DNA of 64,000 nt from Bdellovibrionales bacterium GWA2_49_15 (GTDB lineage: Bacteria; Bdellovibrionota; Bacteriovoracia; Bacteriovoracales; Bacteriovoracaceae): positions 1-64,000 of the forward strand of contig MEPP01000022.1 in assembly GCA_001769855.1 (NCBI GenBank), in the 5' to 3' direction. The stretch's first letter is position 1. Each line of letters opens with the position of its first letter. Position numbers and translations under genes: made by a program. Under the pieces are notes generated by a model. It was not told the origin of the DNA and ran no database searches. It was given only the letters and a program-made list of their open reading frames with translations. This document shows, in pieces, positions 52,449-61,250 of the stretch.

Positions 52449-52848
52449 GCTCGAGCGTCCACTCACTCTCTGCGGTGGCCGGGCCGAGTCCGACGTTGGT
52501 CATCACCAAAAGTTTCTCGAGGCAGATTTCGGCGCATTTAGAACATGAGATGCAATTGAGTAAGTTAATCTTAAAACTTCGCACATGGGAGGTATCATTT
52601 TTAACCAGGTCGAGACATTGTGTGGGGCAGACGTCGACGCATTTGTGGCAAGAGAAGCATTGAATGGGCAGGGCCTTCGGTTCGCTTAAGATGGGAATTT
52701 TATTTTGGCTTAAGCCGCCAATCCTTTCATCAGTGACGGCGCAATCTTTCCTCAACTTGCCCCAGGGACCGGTGATGCCAAAGAAGCTGTGGCTCAGTAA
52801 TGACTTCAAAATTCCCGGAGTAACATAATGTTTTTTTTCAAAAATCAT
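52405..52848 (-). CDS. Ferredoxin-like complex I subunit (NuoI-like)
   Basis: A 147-aa protein with two 4Fe-4S motifs: CFSCHKCVDVCP and CISCSKCAEIC (Leu follows the last Cys rather than the usual Pro). The N-terminal 60 residues and the order nuoB-nuoCD-nuoI identify it as the NuoI-type subunit that links N2 to the electron input module. AAGGGAAG precedes the ATG. It lies downstream of the NuoCD gene by eight bases. Confidence 0.85.
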   Translation of the reverse strand: MIFEKKHYVTPGILKSLLSHSFFGITGPWGKLRKDCAVTDERIGGLSQNKIPILSEPKALPIQCFSCHKCVDVCPTQCLDLVKNDTSHVRSFKINLLNCISCSKCAEICLEKLLVMTNVGLGPATAESEWTLELIGFAPEQTVDKAV

Positions 52849-52856
52849 GACTTCCC

Positions 52857-54449
52857 TTACCGATCCACTTCTGCAAAATTAATATTAAACGAGTAAAGGG
52901 CCCGCAGGGCCGCCTCGAAAGGTTGCTCCATGAGCACCTTCGATAAACATTGTGCCGCCATAAATCCGCCTGACAGAAAACGAAAACGCTCAATCCTAAA
53001 ATCATGCATTGTTTTCAAGGCCGGATTAGGTCGAAAATAAATTTCCATCATCAACGGGCCTTCGGGACCTTCTACCATGGCGCGATGGTGGGGAATAAAC
53101 TCCGGCTCCGCCATCTTTTCTGCAATCACCGTATGCAATTTTCCGTTCAGAATCTCGCCCTCGGGGACATGATCCAAAACTTGTGAAATAATTCTTAGCG
53201 ATTGTCTGATCTCTTCCATGCGAATCATGGCACGATCATGAATTGTCCCCGTCACTCCCAATGGGACCTCAAAATCTATCTCTGAATAAAAATAAGGTCG
53301 AATTCGTTTCCTAAAATCAAGATTAATGCCCGAGGCACGAATATTTGGTCCCAGAACGCCGTACTGCAATCCCAGGTGATGATCGAGCGGGACCTGCTGG
53401 GTTTGGGCCAGCCAGACCTGGTTATTTTTCAGGTAAGATGCCAAAGAGGTCATGTGATTATTGAACTCATGAACAAAGTCCAGGCATTTGGTAGGAAAGG
53501 CCCGCGAGATATCTCTTTTTAAACCTCCCACAATAATAAGCTCACCAAAATAGTTCCCTTCCGATAACTCTAAAAAGATCTCCAGACATTTGGCCCGGGC
53601 CCATCTCATGACGGTTAAGGGCATAGACATCTCAAGGGTGAAAAACAGATTTTCCAGGGCGGTACAGTGGGACATGATTCGTGACATCTCTAGGATGGCC
53701 ATGCGAATACCCTGGGCCCTCTCGGGAATTTGAATTTGAAAAAGAGTTTCAAAGAAATATGCGGTTAAAAAAGAACCGAAATGGGGCGCAAGGTAGGACA
53801 GGCGCTCCAGATAAAGCGCAATCTCATCCACCGATTGACCTTCAAGTTTTTTCTCCAAGGCCCGATGGGAAAAACCGATTTCCAGCGAAGCTCCTTTGAT
53901 GTAGTCACCTTCAGTGTCCATCAGAATTCGCACCGGCCCATTCGGCCAAGCGATATGCGGTCCCAAAACCTGCCACCGATAAAAATTTTCCGGCCGATTT
54001 TTTTCAACCGAGCGTGGCCGAAAAAAATTATTATCAAGCTCAAATGGCCCCCACACCGGCGGGGTGGTCTGAGTCCTGAAAGGAAACACTCTCGCACCTG
54101 CAACTGTTGGGGTAAGTAAATTGGTGCGCGATTGGTCTTGGAAGCCAATCCCATACATCTCAAAGGCCTCACGCTCACACCACAAGGCATTGACAAACAA
54201 CTCCGCAATACTCGGGACGTAGCGATCCGCCTGTACGCTCATGGAAATATTGATATTCCCCAGGCCGTCAATATCTAAAAAACGATACTCCAGAAAAAAA
54301 TCAGCTGTCTCTTCATTATGATTTTCGCGCGCAAAAATATCCAGCAGCAGAAGATGAGGCACTTCGGTTTTTAGTTTCTGCACCAGCTTGAGCAGTCCCT
54401 TTGGATTTGTATGATAGTCGGATGTTTTAGATTGTATCCCAAACGACAT
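52857..54449 (-). CDS. Fused NuoC-NuoD-like complex I subunit
   Basis: A 530-aa protein fusing the 30-kDa and 49-kDa subunits of complex I. Residues about 75-100 (LWCEREAFEMYGIGFQDQ) are the NuoC end, and RILMDTEGDYIKGASLEIGF and LQYGVLGPNIRASG are NuoD-type. It ends ...NFAEVDR, the typical GEVDR end. No [NiFe] Cys pairs are present, so it is not a hydrogenase subunit. NuoCD fusion is common in E. coli. No membrane subunits (NuoH, A, J-N) or NADH-input subunits are near, so the complex must be split or alternative. Confidence 0.85.
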   Translation of the reverse strand: MSFGIQSKTSDYHTNPKGLLKLVQKLKTEVPHLLLLDIFARENHNEETADFFLEYRFLDIDGLGNINISMSVQADRYVPSIAELFVNALWCEREAFEMYGIGFQDQSRTNLLTPTVAGARVFPFRTQTTPPVWGPFELDNNFFRPRSVEKNRPENFYRWQVLGPHIAWPNGPVRILMDTEGDYIKGASLEIGFSHRALEKKLEGQSVDEIALYLERLSYLAPHFGSFLTAYFFETLFQIQIPERAQGIRMAILEMSRIMSHCTALENLFFTLEMSMPLTVMRWARAKCLEIFLELSEGNYFGELIIVGGLKRDISRAFPTKCLDFVHEFNNHMTSLASYLKNNQVWLAQTQQVPLDHHLGLQYGVLGPNIRASGINLDFRKRIRPYFYSEIDFEVPLGVTGTIHDRAMIRMEEIRQSLRIISQVLDHVPEGEILNGKLHTVIAEKMAEPEFIPHHRAMVEGPEGPLMMEIYFRPNPALKTMHDFRIERFRFLSGGFMAAQCLSKVLMEQPFEAALRALYSFNINFAEVDR

Positions 54450-54452
54450 AGA

Positions 54453-54986
54453 TTACCTCTGATCCAAGCTAGCGCCACTGCACTGGCGATTTTCAATTCT
54501 GTGCTGCAGAATTCGCAGCCCCTCAATAATGGCCTGCTCAGTCGGCGGACACCCTGGCACGTAGACATCCACTGGAAAGAGATTCGAAACGCCGGCTTCA
54601 ATGGCATAAGTTCTAAAAGGGCCGCCGGCCGATGCACACGCCCCCACCGCCACCACCCAGCGTGGAAAAAGCATCTGATGGTATATTTCCAAAAGATAGG
54701 GGGAGAGCTTTTTTGAAATCACGCCCCCCACAATGAGGATATCCGAGTGGGTGCCGTCCCCTTGCACGGAACATAAAACATCCTTTTCCGGAATTTTAAT
54801 CTCACTCGAACGATAAAGATTTTCCATCCCATAGGAGCAGCAGGAAAATTGCACAAAGTGAGGTAAGAGATATTGAAAGTTGGACCAGTTGCGGACTCGC
54901 TCGAGAAAAGTGGTCGAGGAGAGAGTGAGGGCCGGCACAAGCTCGTGTTTGACAACCGGAAGTTTAAAAATAGTACTCACGAGCAT
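54453..54986 (-). CDS. NuoB-like subunit of complex I
   Basis: A 177-aa protein with the N2-cluster ligands: adjacent Cys in QFSCCSYGM, then GACASAGG and VPGCPPTEQ. Length and the EGLRILQHRI end fit NuoB. It precedes the NuoCD gene by three bases. In a respiratory complex it would receive electrons from the NuoI-type ferredoxin and hand them to quinone. Confidence 0.88.
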   Translation of the reverse strand: MLVSTIFKLPVVKHELVPALTLSSTTFLERVRNWSNFQYLLPHFVQFSCCSYGMENLYRSSEIKIPEKDVLCSVQGDGTHSDILIVGGVISKKLSPYLLEIYHQMLFPRWVVAVGACASAGGPFRTYAIEAGVSNLFPVDVYVPGCPPTEQAIIEGLRILQHRIENRQCSGASLDQR

Positions 54987-54991
54987 ACCTC

Positions 54992-56539
54992 TTAGCGAAT
55001 AATGGTTTTATCATCGAACATCTTCATGTGCCGCGCGAAGTCCACCCAGGTGACCTCGTCTGGAAAAACTTTATTTTTATCCTCCGCCAGCCTCGCCTCA
55101 GACCTGGAGGTACATTGCAGACCCTTGCCTGAAACATTCACCCATGAATGGAGCTTAAGATGAGTCCCGCCATCCCCATTATCGTAATCAATATAACGAA
55201 AATGTTCCTCATTCCCCTGTTTAAGGACTGTCAGCTTGGTGATGGCAGAATCAAAAGCCACGTCCAAGGCCTCATCCTTGCAACTCCCTCGTTCCTCCAG
55301 GGGATCAAAGGTCCATGTCCCATCTGCTTTCCGCGGGTTATCCATCCAGGCCTTTTTAGCACAGCTGTAAAAATACCCCAAGCGCTCCAGCTTATAATAG
55401 ATTTGCATGTAGGTGATAAACCAGTGACGGGCCTGATCATTGTTTATATTGCTGTAGTTTACCAGCTTACTGCAGGTGTAAAAACGGTCACCATAGGTCT
55501 TGTAAAAGTCGGCGAAGAATTTACTAAAGGACTGGGTCTTTTTTTCGACTTTTGTTTCAACTTCCTCTTCCTGACTAATCACATTGGTTTTTTTAAAGGT
55601 TTTGACATAGTTCGATAGCTTGTCTTGCTTCCCCTGTTCCGCGATATTTTTTCTCACGAGCAAGGAGGTATCCCAAAGATAGTCATAAAGCTTATGACAA
55701 TTTTGTCTGAGAGATTTCAGCTCATCAAATTCAAAATAGTGGCCATTTTTAATGACGTAGCGAAAGGCCTTCTCGGCCTGCACCTCACCTGCAATTCGAT
55801 AGGCCGGAACTCCGAGGTCTCTGCCGACCTTTCGCCCTCGGCCATTTTGGATAAAGGCCGCCACATAGGGCCAATCGATTAGGTCCTTTAGGTCTTCCAA
55901 ATTTTTGACCTCGTCATACTTTGGATCGTTGGGATCGACGCCGACTAAAAGCACATGGGAGTCCCAAAGATTCCGTCCGGAACAGGGAATTTTTTTGCAA
56001 TACTGATCGATCACTCCGCCCACGACTCTTGCACGGTGGCTGCGCACCGGAGCGGAAGGCAAGGTTTTATAAAAATCTTCGCGCCCAAAAATAATAATCT
56101 CCTGGGGCTGTCCCCAGGAATCCAAGAGACGAGGAATAATGCCGGTGGTGTAAGGCGGACGGTTAACTTTGCGCCCATATTTTCCCCAAACATCATTTTG
56201 GTCACAGTAAGAGTGGGTTTTATAAGATTGCCCCGAGACCAAGTCCAAACTATAGGCATGAGGGGAATCAACCGGCGTCAGGACATAAAAATTAAGCGAC
56301 AATTCTTTTGGATGAGCGAACGGTGCAAGATCATAAAAAGGGTGAACAAGGTACTCACCCCCTGACGTCATGGACACAAAACGTTCTTCGACCTTAAACC
56401 AATGAGGCAGAGCTTCGATGGAGCGTAAAATTTCTTTCGAAGGTTTTGAGTCCGAGGAACAATTGCTCACAGCTACGGCAAGACAAAATAGCGCGAAGGG
56501 TGAAAGTGTTTGACAAAGAGATTTTAAATAGTTCAACAT
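54992..56539 (-). CDS. Exported hypothetical protein with DxD/Trp-rich mature part
   Basis: A 515-aa protein with a signal peptide (FALFCLAVAVSNCSS) whose VSNC does not fit the classical lipobox well; it may still be a lipoprotein. The mature part has many Tyr, Trp and Cys (DNPRKADGTWTFDPLEERGS, YFYSCAKKAW) and no family I recognise. It is five bases upstream of nuoB on the same strand, so may share a promoter with the complex I cluster, with no known link. Confidence 0.65.
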   Translation of the reverse strand: MLNYLKSLCQTLSPFALFCLAVAVSNCSSDSKPSKEILRSIEALPHWFKVEERFVSMTSGGEYLVHPFYDLAPFAHPKELSLNFYVLTPVDSPHAYSLDLVSGQSYKTHSYCDQNDVWGKYGRKVNRPPYTTGIIPRLLDSWGQPQEIIIFGREDFYKTLPSAPVRSHRARVVGGVIDQYCKKIPCSGRNLWDSHVLLVGVDPNDPKYDEVKNLEDLKDLIDWPYVAAFIQNGRGRKVGRDLGVPAYRIAGEVQAEKAFRYVIKNGHYFEFDELKSLRQNCHKLYDYLWDTSLLVRKNIAEQGKQDKLSNYVKTFKKTNVISQEEEVETKVEKKTQSFSKFFADFYKTYGDRFYTCSKLVNYSNINNDQARHWFITYMQIYYKLERLGYFYSCAKKAWMDNPRKADGTWTFDPLEERGSCKDEALDVAFDSAITKLTVLKQGNEEHFRYIDYDNGDGGTHLKLHSWVNVSGKGLQCTSRSEARLAEDKNKVFPDEVTWVDFARHMKMFDDKTIIR

Positions 56540-56568
56540 ACGGGCCTTGTCATCTTTTTCTCGTTATT

Positions 56569-56657
56569 GCCTGGGTGGTGGAAAGGTAGACACAAGGGAT
56601 TTAAAATCCCTCGGTCTGAATAAGGCCGTGCGAGTTCGACTCTCGCCCTAGGCACCA
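56569..56657 (+). tRNA. tRNA-Leu (UAA)
   Basis: A class II tRNA of 89 bases, CCA included. The acceptor GCCTGGG (56569-56575) pairs with CCTAGGC (56647-56653), followed by ACCA. The anticodon loop TTTAAAA carries TAA. A long variable arm (CGGTCTGAATAAGGCCG) and a T arm GCGAG-TTCGACT-CTCGC are clear. Encoded alone, 30 bases from the divergent gene at 54992-56539. Decodes UUA and UUG. Confidence 0.97.
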
Positions 56658-56811
56658 ACCTTTACATCGTCCAAACGAGCTTAATTATCCCATAAAATCT
56701 GACGCTTAGAAACACTCAAGGTCAGCTACCAACATAAAGTCTTCAGCCACTTTTTTTCCCTATTTTGACGCCTCAAGCTAAATTAGGATGGAGTTAACCC
56801 TACAAGAAAAT

Positions 56812-56887
56812 TGGTTGAAGCGGAACAGAACCCTTTCCAAACAAGACCCCAAAAACAACTCCCTTTTGCCCGGTTCCGCTTCAACCA
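56812..56887 (+). repeat. 15-bp inverted repeat with 46-base C-rich loop
   Basis: TGGTTGAAGCGGAAC (56812-56826) is exactly inverted at 56873-56887, followed by TTTTTAATT. The 46-base loop has C, A and T and few G, including CCCTTTCC and ACTCCCTTTTGCCC. A terminator with a very large loop, or a small RNA exposing C-rich anti-Shine-Dalgarno sequences, are both possible. The 276-base gap between the tRNA and srkA contains nothing else obvious. Confidence 0.7.
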
Positions 56888-56933
56888 TTTTTAATTAGTT
56901 TGCCAAAGCCAAAACTCCCTCTTACAAGTTCTT

Positions 56934-57968
56934 ATGGACGTCCTTGGTGACACAACTCAATTTTTCTTCGACCTAACCCCTGATCGCCTGCTCACCGAAA
57001 TAGAAAGTGTGGGCCTGCGGCCGACGGGACGCTGTATGCCTCTCAACTCTTTAGAGAACAGAGTCATCGAAGTCGAGCTTAGCGATCCCTTGCCCACTGG
57101 GGAAAAGTCGATTGTGGTCAAATTTTATCGCCCTGGCCGCTGGCGGCGGGAAGCCATCCTGGAAGATCACGCCTTCTCGCAGCGTTCATCCGACAGTGGC
57201 ATGGATGTCATTACTCCTGTGCCAATCAATAATAATACTCTGCTGACGATGCAGCAGGAGATGCTCTACTGGGCCATCTATCCCAAAGTTCGAGGTCAGC
57301 TCGTGGATGAGCCAACCATTGAGCAGTTGCAAATTTTGGGACTGAAGATTGCACAGCTGCATGAGATCGGCGCCACCTTTCAAGCAAAATTTCGCCCCAA
57401 GCTGACGGTGGACAATTACGCTCAGGCCGGTCTGGATAACTTACTGCAATTTAAATTGCTTCCTTCATCGCTCCAGGCCTCAATAAAAAAAGTAGGTGCG
57501 GAGTTAATTCGCCAAATCGCCTTGAACTATTCGAGTAGTGATTCTCAATCCTCCGTCTTTCAAACCATTCATGGCGATCTCCACTATGGCAATATTCTTT
57601 GGAATGAGGGTCGACCTTTTATTACCGACTTTGATGATATGATGGTGGGCCCTCTGGCCCAAGATATTTGGATGCTGACGAATGTCGGCAGCGAAGAGGA
57701 AGTTTCGAGACAGGCGGCCCTGCTCTCCGGCTATGAGGAATACCGGCCTTTTCCCCGTTCAACTCTGCCGTGGTGCCAATCCCTCAAGGCCATGCGCTAC
57801 ATGCACTATCTGGGTTGGGTGTGCAAGCGATGGGAAGATCCAATTTTTAAACAAACATTTGTGCATTATGAAAATTCCAGCTTCTGGGAAATGGTGATGA
57901 TTGATTTTGAAAACATGGCGCGACAGCTTCAGAGCGTGCGTGAGTTCGATCCGTTCGGTAACTATTAG
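56934..57968 (+). CDS. srkA: Stress response kinase A (SrkA/YihE-like)
   Basis: Aminoglycoside-phosphotransferase-fold protein kinase of 344 aa. VVKFYRPGRWRREAILEDHAF and FQTIHGDLHYGNILWNEGRPF, then FITDFDDMMVGP, are the nucleotide and catalytic regions; the Brenner Asp and DFDD metal site are intact. The family counters MazF-mediated death and DsbA defects in E. coli. No clear ribosome site; the start follows the family N-terminus. The last four bases overlap the convergent L,D-transpeptidase-like gene. Confidence 0.9.
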   Translation: MDVLGDTTQFFFDLTPDRLLTEIESVGLRPTGRCMPLNSLENRVIEVELSDPLPTGEKSIVVKFYRPGRWRREAILEDHAFSQRSSDSGMDVITPVPINNNTLLTMQQEMLYWAIYPKVRGQLVDEPTIEQLQILGLKIAQLHEIGATFQAKFRPKLTVDNYAQAGLDNLLQFKLLPSSLQASIKKVGAELIRQIALNYSSSDSQSSVFQTIHGDLHYGNILWNEGRPFITDFDDMMVGPLAQDIWMLTNVGSEEEVSRQAALLSGYEEYRPFPRSTLPWCQSLKAMRYMHYLGWVCKRWEDPIFKQTFVHYENSSFWEMVMIDFENMARQLQSVREFDPFGNY

Positions 57969-59302
57969 AGCTGGATGCCCAAGACGGCTTCGAGATTCGC
58001 CAGAGTTAAAGGCCCCTCTCCCTCGACTTCCATCAGATACAAGAGCCCCTTAATTTGCGTTTCATTTTCAAAGTTCGCACTCAGGCCTTTGGCCGCCATT
58101 AAGTTATCCAGCAGCACTCTTTGATCGTGTATTGTCTCACCATCCACCACGGCTTCTCTCTGGGCGATACATCCGGAGGTTTTGCGAAAGGGAAACCATG
58201 GAAGAGTGCGATCAACCGGAGGTCGCCCGGTTCCGTGCATGCGCAGATCGACGCGTCCGATATCCCGGGCCAACGTGGCCTGACGCCACCAGTTTGAGGC
58301 ATGGACACTGGCGGGCAGAAGCTGCTCCACCGCTGGTTCGGGACGTCGCAGATAATTCAACTTATTTTGCACAAAATTAGTTGAGTTGGGAATCCAATTT
58401 AAAATTACCCGCCGATACTGTCCAAACAGCTCAGGGAAATTGGCTTCCGGCATGACGGAATCCAAACTCTGTACGCCCATGGGTGTTTGACCATTCCTTT
58501 GCTGTGCGGGCAAACCTTTTGAGGAAGCTGCCAGGGCCATTCCATTCCAAGAGACCCCATCGCTTCCATGATGTAATTCGCCATTGGGTTGCTTGATCAA
58601 AACGCGACAGGGATAGTCTCGGTTGGGACGGCAAAAGACGTAGACGCGAACAGCATCCACATATTCCCCTTGCTGATAGGTGTTCAGGTCCGGATTAAAT
58701 TCAAAGACCGAACGAACCTCCTCATGGGTCAGCGTCGCCTTGTCGGTTGAAAATTTATACTCGCTATAAACCTGGGGAAAAACCTTCATCAGTTTAATGT
58801 ATTGGTTTCCAATCACAGGGTGCTTTACTTTTTCAAAGAGACTGTAAAATAAGTAAATTTCTTCCAAATTTACTTTAGTGTTGGCGGCCTTCCTTTTTGA
58901 CAAACGGGCATCAAGGGACCGAAGATAATCACTGTCAATGTAAGCCTGATCCACATATTTATGCATAAGATAAAAATAGCGCAGGCGAATTTCCGGCAAA
59001 GCATCCGATATGGGGTGCTCTAAAAAAGCAATATATTTATTCTGCGGACCTTCTTCCTCAATCAGGTCCCATAAGGCATCAATCCATGCCCGCTGGTCTT
59101 CCTTGTTCCAGATCTGCCCCATTCCATCGGGAAGATTGGTTTTAAAATTGGCAGGAGAGACAAGCTCCCACTGAATCATCTTTTTGAAATCGGTATAGGC
59201 CATAAAGTAATCCCTGGTTACGCCACTGCTTGCGCTCAAAGCAAAATTGGCGTTAAAGGAAAGCAAAAGGGCAAGAAGCAACATTATTTTTTTTGCAAGC
59301 AT
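57965..59302 (-). CDS. Exported L,D-transpeptidase (YkuD)-like protein
   Basis: A 445-aa protein with a signal peptide (IMLLLALLLSFNANFALSA). A YkuD-like pattern appears at the C-terminal end: RMHGTGRPP with the conserved His and KTSGCIAQRE with the catalytic Cys, although the usual SHGC reads TSGC. The N-terminal 200 residues are helical and unknown. It could crosslink peptidoglycan with 3-3 bonds. The start is the second of two close ATGs, with GGGAG at the right distance. Confidence 0.72.
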   Translation of the reverse strand: MLAKKIMLLLALLLSFNANFALSASSGVTRDYFMAYTDFKKMIQWELVSPANFKTNLPDGMGQIWNKEDQRAWIDALWDLIEEEGPQNKYIAFLEHPISDALPEIRLRYFYLMHKYVDQAYIDSDYLRSLDARLSKRKAANTKVNLEEIYLFYSLFEKVKHPVIGNQYIKLMKVFPQVYSEYKFSTDKATLTHEEVRSVFEFNPDLNTYQQGEYVDAVRVYVFCRPNRDYPCRVLIKQPNGELHHGSDGVSWNGMALAASSKGLPAQQRNGQTPMGVQSLDSVMPEANFPELFGQYRRVILNWIPNSTNFVQNKLNYLRRPEPAVEQLLPASVHASNWWRQATLARDIGRVDLRMHGTGRPPVDRTLPWFPFRKTSGCIAQREAVVDGETIHDQRVLLDNLMAAKGLSANFENETQIKGLLYLMEVEGEGPLTLANLEAVLGIQL

Positions 59303-59319
59303 GGCCATCTCCCTATCAG

Positions 59320-59784
59320 TTATCTTTTAAATTTAATAGGGGAAGGCCAATCTTCGCCTTCCTCTAGCTCGCGAACCTCGATGATGGAAACAAACAGCTG
59401 TAAACTTTTGCCGGCGAGAGGATGATTGGCATCTAAAACCACCCCATCGTCCGTTTTCTCGACAACCGTTGCCACCACATTGCCCTTGGGCATTTCCAGC
59501 TCAAAAACCGCCCCCATTTTTAGCTCTTCAAAATTTTCAATTTCATCCTGCGGGAAGAATTTCTTCAGATTTTCCCGATAGGGTCCAAAAACCAGCTCTT
59601 GAGTCATGTTGATGTAAAATTTATCGCCTTGCTCTTTGCCCTCAAAATAACTTTCCAGCACGGGGAGAATCTGGTTTTCACCATAGACAAATGCAAAGGC
59701 GCCCGACCTATCGGCGCTATCGAGGAGAACTCCCTGGGCATCAGAGAGTTCGAAATGACATCGTACAACTTGGCCTTTCTTCAT
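59320..59784 (-). CDS. FKBP-type prolyl isomerase, SlyD-like
   Basis: A 154-aa SlyD-family protein: FELSDAQGVLLDSADRSG, FVYGENQILPVLESYFEGKE and an inserted-in-flap domain with LDANHPLAGKSLQLFV, as in SlyD. The metal-binding His/Cys-rich tail of E. coli SlyD is absent. AGGGGG precedes the ATG. No signal, so cytoplasmic. It lies between the transpeptidase and a cyclophilin gene; the isomerases may be one unit. Confidence 0.9.
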   Translation of the reverse strand: MKKGQVVRCHFELSDAQGVLLDSADRSGAFAFVYGENQILPVLESYFEGKEQGDKFYINMTQELVFGPYRENLKKFFPQDEIENFEELKMGAVFELEMPKGNVVATVVEKTDDGVVLDANHPLAGKSLQLFVSIIEVRELEEGEDWPSPIKFKR

Positions 59785-59796
59785 GGGCCTGGCCCC

Positions 59797-60450
59797 CTAT
59801 CTCTTTCTTCGAATGGATTGAATCACGACAGGCGTGACCGGTACATTCTGATTCATTCCGAGAGAATGGGTGGCCACGGTTTTAATTTTATCAACCACTT
59901 CCAAACCTTGAACCACCTTACCAAAAACACAATAGCCGAACTCCTGAGGTGAGTTTCCTGAATGGTTCAAAAATGAATTGTCGATGACATTAATAAAAAA
60001 TTGTGACGTGGCAGAATCCACATCCATGGTTCGGGCCATGGCGATAGTGCCGCGGGTATTGAGGACACCGTTGCCCGCCTCATTTTTAATTGCAGGGCGA
60101 GTGGGTTTTTCCTTCATGTCGGGACCCATGCCTCCGCCCTGAATCATAAAGTTATCCATAACTCGGTGAAAGATAGTTCCATCGTAAAAATTATCATCAA
60201 CATACTGTAAAAAATTGGCGACCGTCAGCGGGGCCAAACCTGTATAAAGCTCCACTTCAATTTCACCTAAGTTCGTCTTGATAATCACCCTGGGATTCGG
60301 AGTTGTCGAGGCGGTGGTGGCGACAACGTTTTCAGGACTGGCACTCACCGTTCCCTCTTTGGGACTTGAGGTGGATGGATTATCTTGGCAACCACTCAAA
60401 AATAGCACATACAAGGTACTTAAAATCAAAGGTCTAACGAGAGTTAACAT
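59797..60450 (-). CDS. Cyclophilin-type prolyl isomerase lipoprotein
   Basis: A 217-aa lipoprotein: signal peptide with lipobox LSGC, a Ser/Thr/Ala linker and a cyclophilin domain ([43 protein letters not shown]). FHRV carries the catalytic Arg. Likely tethered to the periplasmic face of the envelope to help fold outer-membrane proteins. TTTAGGAGG lies 6 bases before the ATG. Confidence 0.93.
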   Translation of the reverse strand: MLTLVRPLILSTLYVLFLSGCQDNPSTSSPKEGTVSASPENVVATTASTTPNPRVIIKTNLGEIEVELYTGLAPLTVANFLQYVDDNFYDGTIFHRVMDNFMIQGGGMGPDMKEKPTRPAIKNEAGNGVLNTRGTIAMARTMDVDSATSQFFINVIDNSFLNHSGNSPQEFGYCVFGKVVQGLEVVDKIKTVATHSLGMNQNVPVTPVVIQSIRRKR

Positions 60451-60472
60451 ATATCTTGCCTCCTAAATTTTC

Positions 60473-61144
60473 TCAATCCTGATGGGCGCTGAGGGCCCGG
60501 GTAAATTTAGCATATTCAACTTGATTATACCAGGCCTCTCCAGCGATGGCAGATTGGAGCGCTCCAATCGCATCATGGCCCCAAAAAAGCTCCGTGCCTT
60601 GACCGTTTTCCAGGATAAAACTGGGAACTCCAAACACTCCAAATTCCTGGGCCTCTCTGATAAATCCTTTCATCATGATGGAGGTCTCCCGGGACTGGGA
60701 GCGTTCTTGAATGGCCTTGGCCAAATCCGGTGAAATCATTGAATTCAGAATTTTTGCCAAGAGTTCATCAGTCAGGGGGAGACCCTGCCCCCAGGTGGCG
60801 GAAAAAACCTTGTTCCCAAAATCTATTCGGGCCGAGTCGTCGACCAAGGACGCCATAATACGCAAAGCAGGATAAGTATCAAACGGGATTTTGGGAGGGC
60901 AGGCCAGAGGTATCTTGAGGTCCTGGGCGCGATTTAAAACAACTTTAAAAAGAAAGTCGCGCTTGGGTGGAATCTCGCCCGGCCCCTTATCCACAAATTT
61001 TTTGATGATAATTGCCATCGGGACGGGACGCAAATACACTTGCATTCCAGTGGACTGCAACCGCTCATGCTCCTGAGACAGCCACTGCCATGCCAAATAG
61101 CTATAAGGGGATAAAAAATCAAAGAAAAAATAAAGCGTTTTCAT
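60473..61144 (-). CDS. DsbA-family oxidoreductase, 2-hydroxychromene-2-carboxylate isomerase-like
   Basis: A 223-aa thioredoxin-fold protein without signal peptide. FFDFLSPYSYLAWQWL is the HCCA isomerase / GST-kappa start, where the Ser replaces Cys of DsbA, and GVFGVPSFILENGQ has the cis-Pro. Such proteins isomerise 2-hydroxychromene-2-carboxylate in aromatic degradation or act as GST kappa; no such pathway is seen here. No clear ribosome site. Confidence 0.8.
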   Translation of the reverse strand: MKTLYFFFDFLSPYSYLAWQWLSQEHERLQSTGMQVYLRPVPMAIIIKKFVDKGPGEIPPKRDFLFKVVLNRAQDLKIPLACPPKIPFDTYPALRIMASLVDDSARIDFGNKVFSATWGQGLPLTDELLAKILNSMISPDLAKAIQERSQSRETSIMMKGFIREAQEFGVFGVPSFILENGQGTELFWGHDAIGALQSAIAGEAWYNQVEYAKFTRALSAHQD

Positions 61145-61250
61145 GCAAAAGCATTTTAATCAGTTTTTTTGTTCCATGACAATGTCTAAACCGAGTGTGA
61201 GAGCCCTTTTGAGAGTAGTATATTGAGGAGCGGACGGGAAAGGAGATCGA

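Noticed and set aside
56510..56538. TTGACA as a tRNA-Leu promoter
   Set aside because: The -35 is perfect, but no good -10 lies at 16-18 bases; it overlaps the start of the opposite gene, so I left it out.
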